DNA from: Gammaproteobacteria bacterium | GTDB taxonomy: Bacteria > Pseudomonadota > Gammaproteobacteria > SZUA-140 | Length of the DNA: 20,569 bases | Direction: 5' to 3' | Assembly: GCA_003230195.1 (NCBI GenBank) | Contig: QIHH01000091.1 | Location: 1-20,569, forward strand | Shown here: positions 8,980-15,908 of the stretch, one piece after another | Layout of the letters: each line of letters starts with the position of its first letter | How positions within the stretch are numbered: the stretch's first letter is position 1 | The notes under the pieces: model-generated | The model's database searches: none | What the model saw: the letters and a program-made list of their open reading frames with translations, nothing else | Told to the model about the DNA's origin: nothing | Made by a program: the position numbers and the translations under genes

Positions 8980-9503
8980 TAGGATTGATTCAACGTGTTA
9001 ATCATGCAAGTGTGGTTGTGGATGATGAGACAATTGCGAAGATTGGCTATGGCTTGCTGGTTTTTATTGCCGTTGAAAAACATGATACTGAAAATGAAGT
9101 GGATAAGCTATTAAAGCGACTGTTGGGCTACCGTATATTAACCGATCAATCAGGCAAGATGAACTGGGGGTTAAAAGATACGCGTTGTGAACTACTGCTA
9201 GTACCGCAATTTACATTGGCGGCAATGCATACTCAAAAAAAAGGGTTACGTCCAAGTTTTGATAAGGCGGCTTTGCCTGAACATGGGGAGCAGCTGTTTG
9301 ATTATATGTATGAGCAGGCCGTGAAAGCCCATACTCATGTACAAAAAGGGAAGTTTGGTGCTGATATGCAGGTGACATTGACAAATGATGGCCCTGCAAC
9401 TTTTGTCTTGCAGACCTCTCCTGAAGAGGAAGATGGTCGCAGTGTTGCGGCTAGGGCGAAGACCAAGACCAAGACCAAGACCAAAGGGCGACTTCGGAGG
9501 TAA
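8976..9503 (+). CDS. dtd: D-aminoacyl-tRNA deacylase (DTD) with basic C-terminal tail
   Basis: Homodimeric proofreading enzyme that releases D-amino acids (and glycine from tRNA-Ala) from mischarged tRNA. Core features are MIGLIQRVNHASVVV at the start, GYRILTDQSGKMN (51-63), PQFTLAA (77-83), LRPSFD (91-96), FGADMQV (127-133) and the cross-subunit NDGPATF (137-143). Two oddities are seen. Position 77, the Ser of the usual SQFTL motif, is Pro here. The protein has 175 residues against about 145 for the family: the extra end is acidic (SPEEEDGR) then basic (KTKTKTKTKGRLRR), the latter coded by a hexanucleotide tandem repeat. The start is fixed by the ATGA overlap with pip. ApaH follows after two bases. 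Confidence 0.94.
   Translation: MIGLIQRVNHASVVVDDETIAKIGYGLLVFIAVEKHDTENEVDKLLKRLLGYRILTDQSGKMNWGLKDTRCELLLVPQFTLAAMHTQKKGLRPSFDKAALPEHGEQLFDYMYEQAVKAHTHVQKGKFGADMQVTLTNDGPATFVLQTSPEEEDGRSVAARAKTKTKTKTKGRLRR
9459..9482 (+). repeat. hexanucleotide tandem repeat (AAGACC)x4 in dtd
   Basis: Four perfect copies of AAGACC, each adding Lys-Thr to the DTD tail. Being a multiple of three, gain or loss of units would change tail length without breaking the frame. Confidence 0.9.
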
Positions 9504-9505
9504 CC

Positions 9506-10336
9506 ATGGCAACGTATGCGATTGGTGACATACAGGGTTGTTTCGACGAGTTGCTTGAATTGCTCAGTAAAATAAAATTTGATCAAGCGCGGGATTATTT
9601 ATGGTTTGCCGGGGATCTGGTTAATCGCGGTGAAAAGTCATTAGAGGTACTGCGTTTTGTTAAAGGTTTAGGGAGTCGGGCCATCACGGTACTCGGCAAT
9701 CATGACCTGCATCTGCTCGCGGTGGTTCAGGGTAGACGCAAGTCATTCGCACAGGATCGGATGGAAGCGATACTCAATGCGCCAGATCGTGATGAGTTGT
9801 GTGACTGGCTGCGCCAACAGCCGTTAATGCATCGCGATGAGCAATTGGGGTATGTGATGTTGCATGCCGGGTTATTGCCGCAATGGTCGCTTGATGATGC
9901 AATGGTACGTGCGGCAGAAGTTGAGCAGGTATTGCGTGGTGATGATTACGCTGAGTTTATTAACCAGATGTATGGCAACAAACCAGTGTTGTGGTCTAAT
10001 CGCCTGAGTGGTTGGGAGCGGTTGCGTTTTATCACTAACTGTTTTACCCGCCTGCGTTTTTGTGATGAACAGGGGCGACTTGAACTTAAAGAAAAGGGAG
10101 CACCAGGTAGTCAGCCAGCAGGTTACCAGCCGTGGTTCGATCTACGCGCGACTCAGTGTGATCCGCAACAGATATTGTTTGGCCACTGGTCGACGTTGGG
10201 CATGCACCAGCCTAGCAATGTGTATGGGCTTGATACCGGTTGTGTCTGGGGCGGTACGCTCTCTGCACTGCGTATTGATATTGAACCGCAGTGGACGAAT
10301 GTGGCGTGTCGTGCGATATGTGATCCTGATGGATAA
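9506..10336 (+). CDS. apaH: symmetrical bis(5'-nucleosyl)-tetraphosphatase ApaH
   Basis: Metallophosphoesterase that cleaves Ap4A into two ADP; the family also removes Np4 caps from RNA. It has 276 residues (E. coli enzyme 280). The metal-binding signatures are in order: GDIQGC (7-12), GDLVNRG (36-42), GNHDLHLLA (64-72), then VMLHAGLLPQW in the middle and FGHWSTLG near the end. A strong Shine-Dalgarno CGGAGG (9495-9500) precedes ATG 9506, and the gene starts two bases after the dtd stop, so it is the last gene of the pip-dtd-apaH cluster. Nothing unusual is seen in the protein. Confidence 0.96.
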   Translation: MATYAIGDIQGCFDELLELLSKIKFDQARDYLWFAGDLVNRGEKSLEVLRFVKGLGSRAITVLGNHDLHLLAVVQGRRKSFAQDRMEAILNAPDRDELCDWLRQQPLMHRDEQLGYVMLHAGLLPQWSLDDAMVRAAEVEQVLRGDDYAEFINQMYGNKPVLWSNRLSGWERLRFITNCFTRLRFCDEQGRLELKEKGAPGSQPAGYQPWFDLRATQCDPQQILFGHWSTLGMHQPSNVYGLDTGCVWGGTLSALRIDIEPQWTNVACRAICDPDG

Positions 10337-10403
10337 TTAATTTGCTTGCCTGTTGTAACGGCCGATACAGTAGTATTGAAAATGGTAATGGAGGTATCTG
10401 GTG

Positions 10404-10484
10404 ATGAAAAGCCGATTTGATGCATCCCGTAAAATCAAAGCCCCCACTGGCACCACACTGAGTGCTGAAAATTGGCAGACTGAG
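10404..10484 (+). pseudogene. hutU: hutU (urocanate hydratase) remnant, first ~27 codons
   Basis: From ATG 10404, with a good Shine-Dalgarno (TGGAGG, 10389-10394), the frame reads MKSRFDAS then RKIKAPTGTTLSAENWQTE. This matches the conserved urocanase N-terminus as I recall it (R.IRAP.GT.L..K.W.TEA.LRMLMNNLDP...). The match stops exactly where the palindromic element begins at about 10493; nothing resembling the remaining ~530 residues of urocanase is present. The frame stays open through the element and ends at TGA 10674-10676, overlapping the hutH ATG by four bases. Urocanase is the second enzyme of histidine degradation and hutU usually lies next to hutH, so position supports the call. GTG 10401 is an alternative start. 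The assignment rests on a short match from memory. Confidence 0.75.
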
Positions 10485-10495
10485 AAAAATAACCC

Positions 10496-10645
10496 TCATC
10501 ATTCCGGCGCAGGCCGGAATCCAGAGATTCAGGTGCAAACTAAATTTATTGTATTTGATTTCGGTGGCCTTGCAGTAATGAATAGAAATGCAGGTGAAAC
10601 CGAGGGTAGTGGTTGCCTGGATCCAGGCCTGCGACGGGATGACGG
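10496..10645. repeat. palindromic REP/MITE-like element with imperfect inverted ends
   Basis: The left end, 10496-10524 (core CATTCCGGCGCAGGCCGGAA then TCCAG), is an imperfect inverted copy of the right end, 10617-10645 (CTGGATCCAGGCCTGCGACG then GGATGACGG). About 92 bases lie between them. Each end is also internally self-complementary. The ends belong to the GTCATTCC(G/C)GC...GGAATCCAG type of dispersed repeat found intergenically in many beta- and gammaproteobacteria. It carries no gene; translation gives the familiar GAGRNPE and LDPGLRRDDG peptides of such repeats. It sits precisely at the truncation point of hutU and just before hutH. Confidence 0.8.
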
Positions 10646-10672
10646 ATTGTTAAGTTTGGATGGCGCTGGCGT

Positions 10673-12190
10673 ATGAACACCTTTGAAATAAAACCGGGGC
10701 AGTTACGTTTCGAAGACCTTCGTCTATTGCATGATGAAGCATCTACTATCACTTTTACCCAACAGAATGAAGCGGCAATCAATCGCGCAGCAGAGATCGT
10801 TGATGATGTGATCAAACAGGGCCGAACGGTATACGGTATCAATACCGGTTTTGGCTTGCTGGCCAATACAAAAATCCCAGCCGATAAGCTTGAAACATTG
10901 CAGCGTAGCATCGTCTTGTCACATGCTGCGGGTGTGGGGCGTTTTATGGATGATGCAACGGTGCGTTTGATGATGATACTTAAGGTTAGTTCGTTGGCAC
11001 GAGGCTTTTCTGGTATTCGACTGGAAGTGATTAAGGCATTGATTGCGTTGCTGAACCATGCGGTCTACCCCTGTATTCCGATTAAAGGTTCAGTTGGTGC
11101 GTCGGGTGATCTTGCCCCGCTAGCGCATATGAGTGCGATATTACTAGGTGAAGGGTACGCGCATCATAATGGTGAAAAAATTACAGCAGCGCAGGCGTTG
11201 CAGGTTGCTGGATTAGAGCCAGTAGTGTTGGCTCCCAAAGAAGGATTGGCATTATTGAACGGTACGCAGGCCTCAACAGCACTGGCACTTGAAGGATTGT
11301 TTTATGCTGATAATCTATTGGTATCCGCGACTGTGATTGGTGCGATGTCGGTCGAGGCTGCGAAGGGTTCGCATGTGCCGTTTGATGAACGTCTGCATCG
11401 TGCGCAGGGACATCAATCGGTCATTGATGTCGGCGTTGCTTATCGTAGCTTGCTTGACCATTCACAGATTGAAGAGAGTCACCGTAATTGTGACCGTGTG
11501 CAAGATCCTTATTCATTGCGTTGCCAGCCGCAGGTGATGGGCGCTTGTCTACAGCAGATTAAAAACTCAGCACAAACTATTTTAACTGAAGCGAATGGCA
11601 TCTCGGATAATCCACTGGTCTTTGCGGATGAGGGTGAGATTCTTTCCGGTGGTAATTTTCATGCTGAGGCGATTGCAATGGCGGCGGATAATTTAGCGTT
11701 GGCGATTGCTGAGATCGGTGCGTTATCAGAACGGCGTATGGCATTGTTGATCGATTCCAGACTCAGCGGCCTGCCGCCTTTTCTAGTTGAGAACGGTGGT
11801 ATTAATTCTGGTTTTATGATGGCGCAAGTAACCGCGGCAGCACTTGCCAGTGAAAATAAAGCACTTGCCCATCCTGCCAGTGTGGATAGTCTGCCGACTT
11901 CCGCCAATCAGGAAGATCATGTTTCGATGGCGACCTTCGCAGCTCGCAGGCTGAAAGAGATGAATGAAAATACGGTTAACATTCTTGCTATCGAATGGCT
12001 TGCGGCAAGCCAGGGGTTAGATTTTCTTGCGCCATTAAAGAGTTCCGCGGCGCTTGAAAAGGCGAAAGCATTATTACGTAATGAAGTACCGTTTTATGAC
12101 AAAGATCGTTATTTTTCACCTGATATTGAAAAATCGGCTAGGTTGGTAAGTGGTGGAGTGTTGAAAAGGTTGGTTAGCCCGTTGCTCTAA
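10673..12190 (+). CDS. hutH: histidine ammonia-lyase
   Basis: Enzyme of 505 residues (Pseudomonas HutH is about 510) converting L-histidine to trans-urocanate and ammonia. The MIO cofactor triad Ala143-Ser144-Gly145 lies in KGSVGASGDLAPLAH; Tyr54 is present in VYGINTGFG; Ser83-His84 in IVLSHAAGVG is the substrate-selecting pair of histidine enzymes, unlike the corresponding pairs in tyrosine and phenylalanine ammonia-lyases; VQDPYSLRCQPQVMG is intact. No stop or frameshift is seen, so the gene appears functional. The start has no good Shine-Dalgarno of its own but overlaps the TGA of the chimeric hutU-remnant frame by four bases, so it may be translated by coupling. The other hut genes nearby are remnants, leaving the role of urocanate unclear unless complete copies exist elsewhere. 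Confidence 0.96.
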   Translation: MNTFEIKPGQLRFEDLRLLHDEASTITFTQQNEAAINRAAEIVDDVIKQGRTVYGINTGFGLLANTKIPADKLETLQRSIVLSHAAGVGRFMDDATVRLMMILKVSSLARGFSGIRLEVIKALIALLNHAVYPCIPIKGSVGASGDLAPLAHMSAILLGEGYAHHNGEKITAAQALQVAGLEPVVLAPKEGLALLNGTQASTALALEGLFYADNLLVSATVIGAMSVEAAKGSHVPFDERLHRAQGHQSVIDVGVAYRSLLDHSQIEESHRNCDRVQDPYSLRCQPQVMGACLQQIKNSAQTILTEANGISDNPLVFADEGEILSGGNFHAEAIAMAADNLALAIAEIGALSERRMALLIDSRLSGLPPFLVENGGINSGFMMAQVTAAALASENKALAHPASVDSLPTSANQEDHVSMATFAARRLKEMNENTVNILAIEWLAASQGLDFLAPLKSSAALEKAKALLRNEVPFYDKDRYFSPDIEKSARLVSGGVLKRLVSPLL

Positions 12191-12192
12191 TT

Positions 12193-12585
12193 AATGTAGC
12201 CTGGGGTGATAACCCGGGAGGTGCGAAGCATTATTGCTACTCAAATGGGTTTAACACCTTTACTCTGGCGCTGCTAAAGTCTTTCCACTTTGGTGCTAAG
12301 CCACCAGCGAATAAATCTTCGGTTGAGATTAGTGAACAGTTAAAAAAAGCGAGTAATGTCATTGAGTTTAGAAAGCTTAAGGAGATTGAGTTTTATCGGC
12401 CATTCGAGAATGATATTCCGATCACTCTTGATGTGGGTATAAGACTGGTTGATTATGAGCTTTCTGATGCATCTCACAAACTTATTCAGCGTCAGGTAAA
12501 AGCGATCTATCGCGCGTACGTGGAGTGGTTTGGCTGGTCGCATCAGGCGAGCCGGGCTATCGTGATTAAAATTTTTGGTAACTAG
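12193..12585 (+). pseudogene. start-less open frame, possible gene remnant, unrecognised
   Basis: An open frame of about 130 codons runs from the end of hutH to TAG 12583-12585 without an ATG. The only internal GTG codons come late and would leave about 50 residues or fewer. The coding-looking part begins near 12290: KPPANKSSVEISEQLKKASN, then FRKLKEIEFYRPFENDIPIT, LDVGIRLVDYEL and QRQVKAIYRAYVEWFGW. The composition is protein-like, with charged helices, and looks more natural than the opposite-strand frame. I do not recognise the family, and it does not resemble HutG, HutF, HutC or HutD as I know them. The lack of a start and its place among hut relics suggest the 3' part of a lost gene, but a chance open frame cannot be excluded. 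Confidence 0.35.
12200..12218 (+). repeat. short GC-rich hairpin after hutH
   Basis: CCTGGG (12200-12205) pairs with CCCGGG (12213-12218), one pair being G-T, across a seven-base loop, ten bases after the hutH stop. It is preceded by TGTAG, as in common REP-type palindromes. A partly matching inverted copy (GGGTTTAACACC, about 12247-12258) suggests a worn REP element. No T run follows, so I do not call it a terminator. Confidence 0.35.
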
Positions 12586-12644
12586 GATGCTTTCGAGCAA
12601 TACCAGGTGAAAAATTCCGCTGGTCATGTGACTAGTCGCAGCCA

Positions 12645-12907
12645 TTATTCACCTCGACCGATCTGCCATAGTAGAAGATCGGCACCAAAGCCGCTTGTTA
12701 ATACCCCTTTTTTTGATGCCCAGTGCCTCTTCAGGAGTGAGACCAAATAAAACGCAGGCTTAGTTCATTGCGCTGAGTAGTGATGTAACAGGTGCGCTAC
12801 CGAGATTGGAGTCTGTTGCAACGGCCATCGATAGTCGTGCCGTAGGGTTTGTTGCCCGCTTGCATGGTTGCGATGTTGACGTTGTGGATGAGCCACTCAG
12901 CCTGCAT
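12645..12907 (-). pseudogene. hutI: hutI (imidazolonepropionase) relic with internal deletions
   Basis: Read on the minus strand from ATG 12905-12907 (Shine-Dalgarno-like TGAGG a few bases before), the first 28 codons give MQAEWLIHNVNIATMQ then AGNKPYGTTIDG, like the HutI N-terminus. The frame then shifts, and from about 12828 it reads AVATDSNLGSAPVTSLLSAMN, a stop (TAA, 12760-12762), then ACVLFGLTPEEALG. After a second shift, GFGADLLLWQIGRGE ends at TAA 12645-12647. These blocks correspond to the C-terminal quarter of HutI (ATD.N.G.SPV..L...N.AC.LF.LTPEEAL and the ADL.LWD region). Roughly three quarters of the ~400-residue enzyme is missing. HutI catalyses the third step of histidine degradation. 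The identification rests on two independent motif blocks in the right order, so I am fairly confident. Confidence 0.82.
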
Positions 12908-12919
12908 GTGCTACCTCAT

Positions 12920-12937
12920 TAAGTTGATCTCAACTTA
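12920..12937. promoter_or_regulatory. 18-bp perfect palindrome upstream of the hutI relic
   Basis: TAAGTTGA-TC-TCAACTTA is an eight-base inverted repeat with a two-base centre, 13 to 30 bases upstream of the old hutI start codon. Its symmetry and place fit an operator for a dimeric repressor. It does not match the TGTATATACA-type HutC site that I know. It could also act as a small hairpin in the transcript. Confidence 0.45.
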
Positions 12938-12980
12938 GCATAGCGGCTATTGAGTGAAATTGGGAAGTGGTGTGGCGGTA

Positions 12981-13014
12981 ACAAAAAATGCCCAGCTCGA
13001 ATATCTCAGCTGAG
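12981..13014 (-). terminator. intrinsic terminator downstream of hemF
   Basis: On the minus strand CTCAGCT pairs with AGCTGGG (seven pairs, one G-U) across a ten-base loop. GCATTTTTTGT follows. It starts about 30 bases after the hemF stop, where a terminator for the purD-tsaC-hemF unit would be expected. Confidence 0.6.
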
Positions 13015-13046
13015 TGTTGTTATCGGTGTTGCGTTATTAGCTGGTT

Positions 13047-13967
13047 TTAACTGCTAGCCAGCCAGTCGCGCGGCTTAAGGAATACCTCGTAAAGTTCGGC
13101 TTCTGCAGAGCCTGCTGCTGGTTGCCAGTTATAACGCCATTTCACCAGTGGCGGTAGCGACATCAGGATCGACTCGGTGCGTCCGCCGCTCTGTAAACCA
13201 AATAGCGTGCCGCGATCGTAGACTAGGTTGAACTCAACATAGCGGCCGCGACGATAGAGCTGGAAGTCACGTTCACGTTCACCGTAAGTGGTGTCTTTAC
13301 GGCGTGCAACGATTGGGCGGTAGGCATCGATATAGTGGTTGCCGACACTCTGCATTAGCGCAAAGCAGTGTTTAAAACCACCTTCGTTGAGGTCATCAAA
13401 AAAGAGGCCGCCAATACCACGTGGTTCATCGCGGTGTTTAAGATAGAAGTAATCATCACACCATTTCTTGTAGTCAGCATAGACGTTATCACCAAACGGT
13501 GCGCACGCCTCACGTGCGGTGCGATGCCAGTGAACGGCATCATCTTCAAAGCCGTAGTAAGGGGTGAGATCAAAGCCACCGCCAAACCACCAAACGGGTG
13601 CTTCGCCCTCTTTGCTGGCGATGAAAAATCGCACGTTGGCATGTGAGGTTGGGATATAAGGGTTGTGCGGGTGAATCACCAGCGAGACGCCCATCGCCTC
13701 AAAGTTGCGCCCGGCAAGTTCAGGGCGATGTGCGGTGGCAGAACCGGGTAGCTTGTCGCCTGTTACATGAGAGAAATTTACACCTGCTTGCTCGAAGACT
13801 TTTCCGTTGGCCATCACGCGTGAGGTACCACCACCACCTTCGGGGCGATCCCAGCTGTCGGCTACAAACTTGGCTTCACCATCTTCTGCTGCCAGTGCTT
13901 TACAGATGCTCTCCTGTAGCCCTAACAGGTAGGTTTTGACATCATCGATATTGGGTGTGTCACTCAT
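13047..13967 (-). CDS. hemF: oxygen-dependent coproporphyrinogen III oxidase
   Basis: Cytoplasmic heme-synthesis enzyme converting coproporphyrinogen III to protoporphyrinogen IX with O2, which implies at least some aerobic life. It has 306 residues, the usual length for bacterial HemF (about 300). Conserved blocks in order are GGGGTSRVM (43-51), HPHNPYIPTSHANVRFF (99-115), WWFGGGFDLTPYYG (126-139), RGIGGLFFDDL (183-193) and GRYVEFNLVYDRGTLFGLQ (241-259), then the end block with PPLVKWRYNW. A purine-rich AAGAGAG lies about ten bases before the ATG. The gene starts 59 bases after the tsaC stop. A tsaC-hemF neighbourhood is common in gammaproteobacteria. Confidence 0.97.
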   Translation of the reverse strand: MSDTPNIDDVKTYLLGLQESICKALAAEDGEAKFVADSWDRPEGGGGTSRVMANGKVFEQAGVNFSHVTGDKLPGSATAHRPELAGRNFEAMGVSLVIHPHNPYIPTSHANVRFFIASKEGEAPVWWFGGGFDLTPYYGFEDDAVHWHRTAREACAPFGDNVYADYKKWCDDYFYLKHRDEPRGIGGLFFDDLNEGGFKHCFALMQSVGNHYIDAYRPIVARRKDTTYGERERDFQLYRRGRYVEFNLVYDRGTLFGLQSGGRTESILMSLPPLVKWRYNWQPAAGSAEAELYEVFLKPRDWLASS

Positions 13968-14026
13968 CTCGGTAGCTCTCTTTGTCGTCGTTGTCGTTAG
14001 GGTGTTGTTTGATTTATCTGCACGTT

Positions 14027-14608
14027 TTATGAGGCGCGCACTATTTGATTGCTTTCAGCGTCTCTGATTTCAGTCGGGTTGTTCTGTGTGCCAACCTTGC
14101 CGGGCAGAATATAGTCAAGTTGATCAGTGAAGATGCGTCGCACCTGCATGGTGATGCGTGCGGCTTGCTGTTTATGGCGATTCGCGCTGGTCGATACCAG
14201 CGGCCCCCCGAATGCTTCGCACAGTGCATTGGCCTGTGGATGGGCGGTGATGCGAATGGCGATCTTCTTTTGACCGCCGGTAATCCAGTGTGGCACTTCG
14301 GGGCGTACGGGTAGTAGCCAAGTGGTGGGGCCGGGCCATGTTTTATTGATGCGTTTTTGTGTCTTTGTATCGAGCGGCAGGATGAACGGTTCGATCTGTT
14401 CAAATGCAGAGGCGATCAGAATCAGCCCTTTCTCCGGCTTGCGCTGTTTGAGTTGTAGCAGGCGTTTAACTGCATCGCAATTGCGCGGATCGCAGCCGAG
14501 ACCAAAAACCGCTTCGGTCGCATAGGCGATCACCCCACCACGGCGGATCACGTCGACGGTGTGCAGAATGTGCCAGCGGTTAACAGCGTGCCCTTTGGGT
14601 ATTTTCAT
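14027..14608 (-). CDS. tsaC: L-threonylcarbamoyladenylate synthase (YrdC/Sua5 family)
   Basis: Makes threonylcarbamoyl-AMP from threonine, bicarbonate and ATP for the t6A modification at position 37 of ANN-decoding tRNAs. It has 193 residues, the size of single-domain TsaC rather than the longer Sua5. Conserved parts are GGVIAYATEAVFGLGCDP (24-41), the basic cluster KQRKPEKGLILIA (54-66), TWPGPTTWLLP (90-100), AIRITAHP (117-124), the LVSTSANR segment (137-144) and a closing PTEIRD. The usual serine-glycine after SAN is changed to RHKQ. No strong Shine-Dalgarno is visible. It begins 16 bases after the purD stop, so the two are likely cotranscribed. Confidence 0.92.
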   Translation of the reverse strand: MKIPKGHAVNRWHILHTVDVIRRGGVIAYATEAVFGLGCDPRNCDAVKRLLQLKQRKPEKGLILIASAFEQIEPFILPLDTKTQKRINKTWPGPTTWLLPVRPEVPHWITGGQKKIAIRITAHPQANALCEAFGGPLVSTSANRHKQQAARITMQVRRIFTDQLDYILPGKVGTQNNPTEIRDAESNQIVRAS

Positions 14609-14624
14609 TTATATTAATCGCGTT

Positions 14625-15908
14625 CTAGTTTTGTTCGCGTGCAACGGCGCGGTAGCCGATGTCGTTGCGATAAAATGCACCGTTCCAGCTGACCTTTTTA
14701 ACGTGGGCATAGGCGTTTTGTTGTGCCTCGCTCACGGTTGCGCCGAGTGCAGAAACACAAACCACGCGCCCACCAGCAGTAACCACGTTATCGCCTTCTA
14801 TTTTGGTACCTGCATGAAACACTTTGCTGCTGTCGGTGTTGTTATCAAGCCCGTTGATCACATCACCCTTTGGGTAGCTGCCAGGATAGCCTGCGGCGGC
14901 AATCACCACGCCGAGCGCCACGCGTGTATCCCACTCTGCACTGACGCCATCCAGTTTTTTGTCGAGTGCGGCATCACACAGCTCGGTGATATCTGATTTG
15001 AGGCGCATCATGATGGGTTGTGTTTCAGGGTCACCAAAACGGCAGTTGTATTCGATTACTCTGGGTGTGCCGTCGGTGTTGATCATCAGTCCTGCATAGA
15101 GGAAGCCGGTGTACGGATTGCCTTCGCTCGCCATGCCTAACACAGTGGGTTCGATCACCTCTTTCATGATGCGAGCATGGATCTCATCGGTAACAACGGG
15201 CGCGGGGGAGTATGCCCCCATGCCGCCGGTGTTGGGGCCGGTATCACCTTCACCGACCCGTTTATGATCCTGACTGGTGGCCATCGGCAGGATGTTTTTG
15301 CCATCGACTATGCAGATAAAGCTCGCCTCTTCGCCTTCCAGGAACTCTTCGATTACCACGCGGTGGCCCGCTTCACCAAAGGCGTTACCGGCGAGCATAT
15401 CGTTGACGGCTGCTTCGGCGTCAGCGAGGGTCATCGCCACGATCACCCCTTTGCCAGCCGCAAGGCCGTCGGCCTTGACCACGATCGGTGCGCCTTGTTC
15501 GCGCAGATAAGCGATGGCGGGGGCAATCTCGGTAAAATTCTGGTAGCGGCCGGTCGGAATATGGTGGCGCGCCAGAAAATCTTTGGTGAACGCCTTGGAG
15601 CCTTCCAGCTGGGCAGCGCCTTCGGTTGGGCCAAAGCAGCGTAGACCAGCCTCTTCAAAGCGGTTAACCACACCGGCAACCAGTGCTGCTTCGGGTCCGA
15701 CGATGGTGAGGCCAACGCTATTTTTTTTGGCAAAGGTGAGTAGTGCGGGTATGTCCTGCGCACCGATAGCGATGTTTTCGAGTTTTGCTTCACTTGCTGT
15801 GCCCGCATTGCCGGGGGCGACATAAACGGTTTCGACGCGTGCCGATTGCGCTGCCTTCCAGGCCAGGGCGTGTTCGCGACCACCGCCGCCAATAATGAGT
15901 ACCTTCAT
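14625..15908 (-). CDS. purD: phosphoribosylamine-glycine ligase (GAR synthetase)
   Basis: Second enzyme of de novo purine synthesis, joining glycine to phosphoribosylamine with ATP. It has 427 residues, standard for PurD. ATP-grasp features are MKVLIIGGGGREHALAWKA at the start (glycines 7-10), VVKADGLAAGKGV (143-155), EEFLEGEEAS (187-196), GPNTGGMGAYSP (224-235) and EYNCRFGDPETQ (286-297). The start is fixed by the first beta strand leading into the glycine loop. purH, often its partner, is not adjacent in this window: the divergent neighbour beyond the 348-base intergenic region is a repeat-protein gene. It heads the minus-strand unit purD-tsaC-hemF. Confidence 0.97.
   Translation of the reverse strand: MKVLIIGGGGREHALAWKAAQSARVETVYVAPGNAGTASEAKLENIAIGAQDIPALLTFAKKNSVGLTIVGPEAALVAGVVNRFEEAGLRCFGPTEGAAQLEGSKAFTKDFLARHHIPTGRYQNFTEIAPAIAYLREQGAPIVVKADGLAAGKGVIVAMTLADAEAAVNDMLAGNAFGEAGHRVVIEEFLEGEEASFICIVDGKNILPMATSQDHKRVGEGDTGPNTGGMGAYSPAPVVTDEIHARIMKEVIEPTVLGMASEGNPYTGFLYAGLMINTDGTPRVIEYNCRFGDPETQPIMMRLKSDITELCDAALDKKLDGVSAEWDTRVALGVVIAAAGYPGSYPKGDVINGLDNNTDSSKVFHAGTKIEGDNVVTAGGRVVCVSALGATVSEAQQNAYAHVKKVSWNGAFYRNDIGYRAVAREQN

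Noticed and set aside
12340..12645. Minus-strand 101-codon frame opposite the unrecognised remnant
   Set aside because: No recognisable domain, unnatural composition, partly runs into the hutI relic; the plus-strand frame looks more protein-like.
14559..14996. Plus-strand 145-codon frame across the purD/tsaC junction
   Set aside because: Antisense to both genes, no recognisable features.
15177..15644. Plus-strand 155-codon frame inside purD
   Set aside because: Fully antisense to a strongly conserved purD region; typical shadow frame.
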